Origin: a virus
Reading direction: 5' to 3' (one strand)
DNA: 24,072 nucleotides
IMG/VR virus record: IMGVR_UViG_3300005519_000013
Span: 1-24,072 of that record
Shown: positions 22,041 to 24,072 of the stretch, in pieces
Layout of the letters: each line of letters opens with the position of its first letter
How positions within the stretch are numbered: position 1 is the stretch's first letter
Translations under genes and position numbers: made by a program
The notes under the pieces: generated by a model
Database searches by the model: none
What the model was told of the DNA's origin: nothing
What the model saw: only the letters and a program-made list of their open reading frames with translations

Positions 22041-22328
22041 ATGCAACAGTTGGACAGAATCGACGGGGCCACCACAGCCCTGCGAAGGATTGACGCTGTA
22101 CTCAGTATGATCCTGCAAGTCGGGCCAGACGCCCGCCTTAGCGAGGTCATGGAGGCGAATAGTTTGATTCGAGATGAAGTGACGCGGGCTCTTTCGATCC
22201 TCGAGGATGGGGATCACATCGAGAGCGCCTGCATAGAAGAAGGGCCGGTGCCGTCAGCGGTTCAGCCTTCAGCGCCAGCCCAGGGAGGGGCAGCGGTGGT
22301 AACCCTTAGGCCTTCTCTGCGAGGGTAA
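22041..22328 (+). CDS. Small hypothetical protein between repA and tel
   Basis: 95 residues, no family recognised. The ATG at 22041 is preceded by AGGAGGG at a rather long spacing of about 11. Residues 1-58 form two helices (ATTALRRIDAVLSMILQ and EVMEANSLIRDEVTRALSIL), and the C-terminal third is Pro/Ala-rich and probably disordered. It runs toward the convergent protelomerase gene and overlaps its 3' end by 23 bases. The two-helix pattern is common in small Pseudomonas-type hypothetical proteins, but a match is not claimed. Confidence 0.55.
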   Translation: MQQLDRIDGATTALRRIDAVLSMILQVGPDARLSEVMEANSLIRDEVTRALSILEDGDHIESACIEEGPVPSAVQPSAPAQGGAAVVTLRPSLRG

Positions 22329-23904
22329 AGGCCTCCCGCAAAGCCGTCATGCGGTCCGGACTCTTGCAGGTCGCGACCTCAATCCCGTTAACGCTGGCCA
22401 CTGCAACCCACTCACCATCGTCTGCCTTGTGCGATGTCATGTGCGGCTTAGCCTTGGCCACCACGGAGGGAACCTCGGCCATCGTATTTGCCGCGTGGGC
22501 CGGTACTCCCAGGGCATCCGCTGCGATCTCAAAATATTCTTTGATGTTGGGCCGATAGCTACCAACGTTGACCGAGATAGCCCGCTGATTGATCTTGGCG
22601 AGGGGATCCGCCTCGATCGCCGATTTAACCCAATCATGGATCCGCTCGAGGCCAGCCCGACCTTTTATTTTCGGGTGATCGTCCAGAGTTTTCAGGCCCT
22701 CGAGGCGACTCGCGAACTTGTGAGCGGCGGCCCTTGGCGGCTCGTCCTCATAGTGAATCTTGAACTGCTTATAGCTTTCCTGGGTCTCGAGATCCTCATG
22801 CCCGAGCATCTCGCGCCAGAACACCTCGGCGCTCTTTTTCGCCCAGCGAGGGTCGTGCGTGAAATGAGTCTCGAACATGATCCGTGCCCAAATCGCGCGG
22901 GTGTCCTTGAAAACGCGGGTCTCGTCGTTGAAGGTCCGTTTTGCGAGCATGTTGAGCGTCTTCGCCGTGCGGCGGTTCACTTCGGTCGCGTCCATGCCCT
23001 GCAGGCTTGAGCCCTCGGGCAGTGACCGCAGACGATCAATCGCCGCGAGCACCACGTCCGCGGCAACGAGGGTGTAAATGCGGTAGCTCGAGCCGTAGTC
23101 GACCCCGAGGCGCTGTTTCGCCTGGCCACTGAACTCGAGCTCGAACTCGCCGACCTTCTTGAACCGGCCCTGCGTCAGAACCTCGAAGGCTCGGCGACCG
23201 GTGGCCATGGCCACGCCCAAGGCGAGGTGCGAGAAGGTGCTCGAGGAGAGCATCTCGGCAGCGGTGGCCACGTACCAGTGATAGCCGATGTCGATAGTGT
23301 TGAGGGCCTTCTCCTCGAGGATCGCGGCCGCATGGTCGGCCATTTGGTCACGGGTAACCGATGGCAGGTTCAAGTGGCGCATGATCTCGTGGTCGATTTT
23401 CATCGCTTTCACGTCGAGATAGGCCGCCTCGTTGCCGTCGCGCTTGATCTTGTCCTTGAGGGCCTTATAGGCCAGGCGTAGGGGGACGATGTCCGTCATT
23501 TCCGCCATGGCATGCAGCTCGGGGGTGTACTCCGGGTGATGCTTGGCCATCCGCCGACAGGTCTCCTCGATCGCATGGTGCCGCCAGTTCTGCGCCTGGA
23601 CTGCGTTGCGCAGCCTGGTCAGGTAACGGCGATAGCTCGAGGCCTTGAGCTTGTCCTCGGGGGCCTTGCGGCCGTCCTCGTACAGTTTCGTTTTGATGCG
23701 CTGGGCCAGGCGCCCGATGCGTTTGGTTTTCTCGCCGCGACTGGTGCTCTCGTCGCAGTCGATCTTCTCGACCTCCTCAATCATCCATTTGATGATGTCG
23801 CTCAAAACGACCTTCTGGCGGACCTGGCCACCGTAATTGCCGTAACCTGATTCTGGATACTCGAGCGGCGTGCGTGCCTCCTCGATGCTCTTTGCGTTGA
23901 CCAT
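22306..23904 (-). CDS. tel: Protelomerase (telomere resolvase, TelN/TelK family)
   Basis: 532 residues; this enzyme cuts the replicated telomere palindrome and rejoins strands into covalently closed hairpins, so the prophage persists as a linear plasmid. The tyrosine-recombinase-like active site is readable: Arg in MATGRRAFEVL (237/238), Lys in SGQAKQR (263), K-x2-R in FKDTRAIW (333/336), His in LGHEDLETQ (369) and nucleophile Tyr in ESYKQFKI (378). These match in order the R-K-K/R-R-H-Y set of TelK/TelN. Length fits phiHAP-1 and VP882 Tel (about 530-540; N15 TelN is 631). The ATG at 23904 has GGAGGGG ahead; the upstream ATG-like extension at 23946 overlaps the promoter. The C-terminal ~45 residues form a separate small domain. 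Confidence 0.93.
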   Translation of the reverse strand: MVNAKSIEEARTPLEYPESGYGNYGGQVRQKVVLSDIIKWMIEEVEKIDCDESTSRGEKTKRIGRLAQRIKTKLYEDGRKAPEDKLKASSYRRYLTRLRNAVQAQNWRHHAIEETCRRMAKHHPEYTPELHAMAEMTDIVPLRLAYKALKDKIKRDGNEAAYLDVKAMKIDHEIMRHLNLPSVTRDQMADHAAAILEEKALNTIDIGYHWYVATAAEMLSSSTFSHLALGVAMATGRRAFEVLTQGRFKKVGEFELEFSGQAKQRLGVDYGSSYRIYTLVAADVVLAAIDRLRSLPEGSSLQGMDATEVNRRTAKTLNMLAKRTFNDETRVFKDTRAIWARIMFETHFTHDPRWAKKSAEVFWREMLGHEDLETQESYKQFKIHYEDEPPRAAAHKFASRLEGLKTLDDHPKIKGRAGLERIHDWVKSAIEADPLAKINQRAISVNVGSYRPNIKEYFEIAADALGVPAHAANTMAEVPSVVAKAKPHMTSHKADDGEWVAVASVNGIEVATCKSPDRMTALREAFTLAEKA

Positions 23905-23920
23905 GTTACCCCCTCCAAGT

Positions 23921-24053
23921 GCATACACACATAACCCTAGCACCAATTATACAATAGTCAACACATACACATCAAGCCCTCTCTACTAGTTAATACACAT
24001 TTAGCCCTCTCCCACACTTAGTTAGCATGGTAGAGAGGGCCTCATGTGTATGC
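23921..24053. repeat. Telomere-proximal repeat cluster
   Basis: Four related elements with core (G)CATACACAT then AGCCCTCTC: R4 23921-23940 (degenerate), R1 23964-23986, R2 23992-24012 (partial), R3 inverted 24052-24030. R1 and R3 form an inverted repeat with 23-bp arms and two mismatches around a 43-base non-palindromic centre. Similar flanking repeats surround the telO core in N15. The core palindrome itself is not seen inside the window and may lie beyond 24072. Confidence 0.75.
23946..23975 (-). promoter_or_regulatory. tel promoter
   Basis: On the minus strand TTGATG (23975-23970), 18-base spacer, TATAAT (23951-23946; perfect -10). Start near 23939 leaves a leader of about 35 bases. The -35 lies inside repeat R1, so a protein bound there would repress tel. 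Confidence 0.7.
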
Positions 24054-24072
24054 ACATTTCCGCATTCTATAC

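Noticed and set aside
23964-24052. Inverted repeat as the telomere palindrome itself
   Set aside because: The central 43 bases are not symmetric, while known telomere cores are palindromic through the centre. Treated as flanking repeats instead.
1-24072. Integrase, ParA/ParB, tRNA, CRISPR or IS elements
   Set aside because: None recognised on either strand. Partition genes, if present, would be outside the window.

Overview
This 24 kb window looks like one half of a linear phage-plasmid (temperate myovirus) of the phiHAP-1/VP882 type from a GC-rich gammaproteobacterium. The host could be a halomonad or pseudomonad, but the sequence alone does not settle it. Three things support the assignment. 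A 532-residue protelomerase (telomere resolvase) lies beside a repeat-rich region at the right end. A 1257-residue N15-type RepA fuses a primase-like and an SF2-helicase-like part. A complete lambda-like head/packaging module is joined to a P2-like baseplate module. There is no integrase, tRNA, CRISPR array or IS element.

Layout. Positions 1-4376 (minus strand) carry P2-type baseplate genes I (cut by the window edge), J, W and V, then tail/head completion genes. Positions 4434-10844 carry the head module: a prohead protease fused to the major capsid protein, lambda-type portal, a gpW-like joining protein, and the large and small terminase subunits. Positions 10845-11023 are gene-free, hold a 21-bp-stem inverted repeat, and are where cos would be expected. 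Positions 11024-12962 hold the lysis block (holin, SAR-type endolysin, Rz with nested Rz1, a gp49-like protein and a small ORF). Positions 13049-13138 hold a candidate late promoter followed at once by a hairpin terminator, the arrangement expected for antitermination control. Positions 13143-16991 hold a C5 DNA methyltransferase with its own promoter and an early operon of small proteins (Lar-like, TraR/DksA-like, a possible late regulator, a possible YdaT-like protein).

The immunity switch is at 16992-17804: an operator-rich divergent region and a CI/LexA-type repressor in which the usual Ala-Gly autocleavage dipeptide appears to be Ala-Ala. The 301 bases from 17805 to 18105 hold no protein gene. 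They contain two strong terminators and two leftward promoter-like elements that together look like a small RNA lying in front of repA. RepA fills 18106-21879, a small ORF follows at 22041, and the convergent protelomerase gene runs 22306-23904. Its promoter sits inside a set of four repeats (23921-24053) that probably belong to, or flank, the telomere target.

Almost all lytic genes run leftward as an early and a late block, while repressor and replication genes run rightward. Three distant intergenic sites (before terS, the methyltransferase and repA) share 8-bp-period arrays and a TTTGCGT-N4-ACGCAAA palindrome, which suggests one regulator or DNA-binding system acting on packaging, methylation and replication together. 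All function calls are from reading translated sequence; no database search was run.
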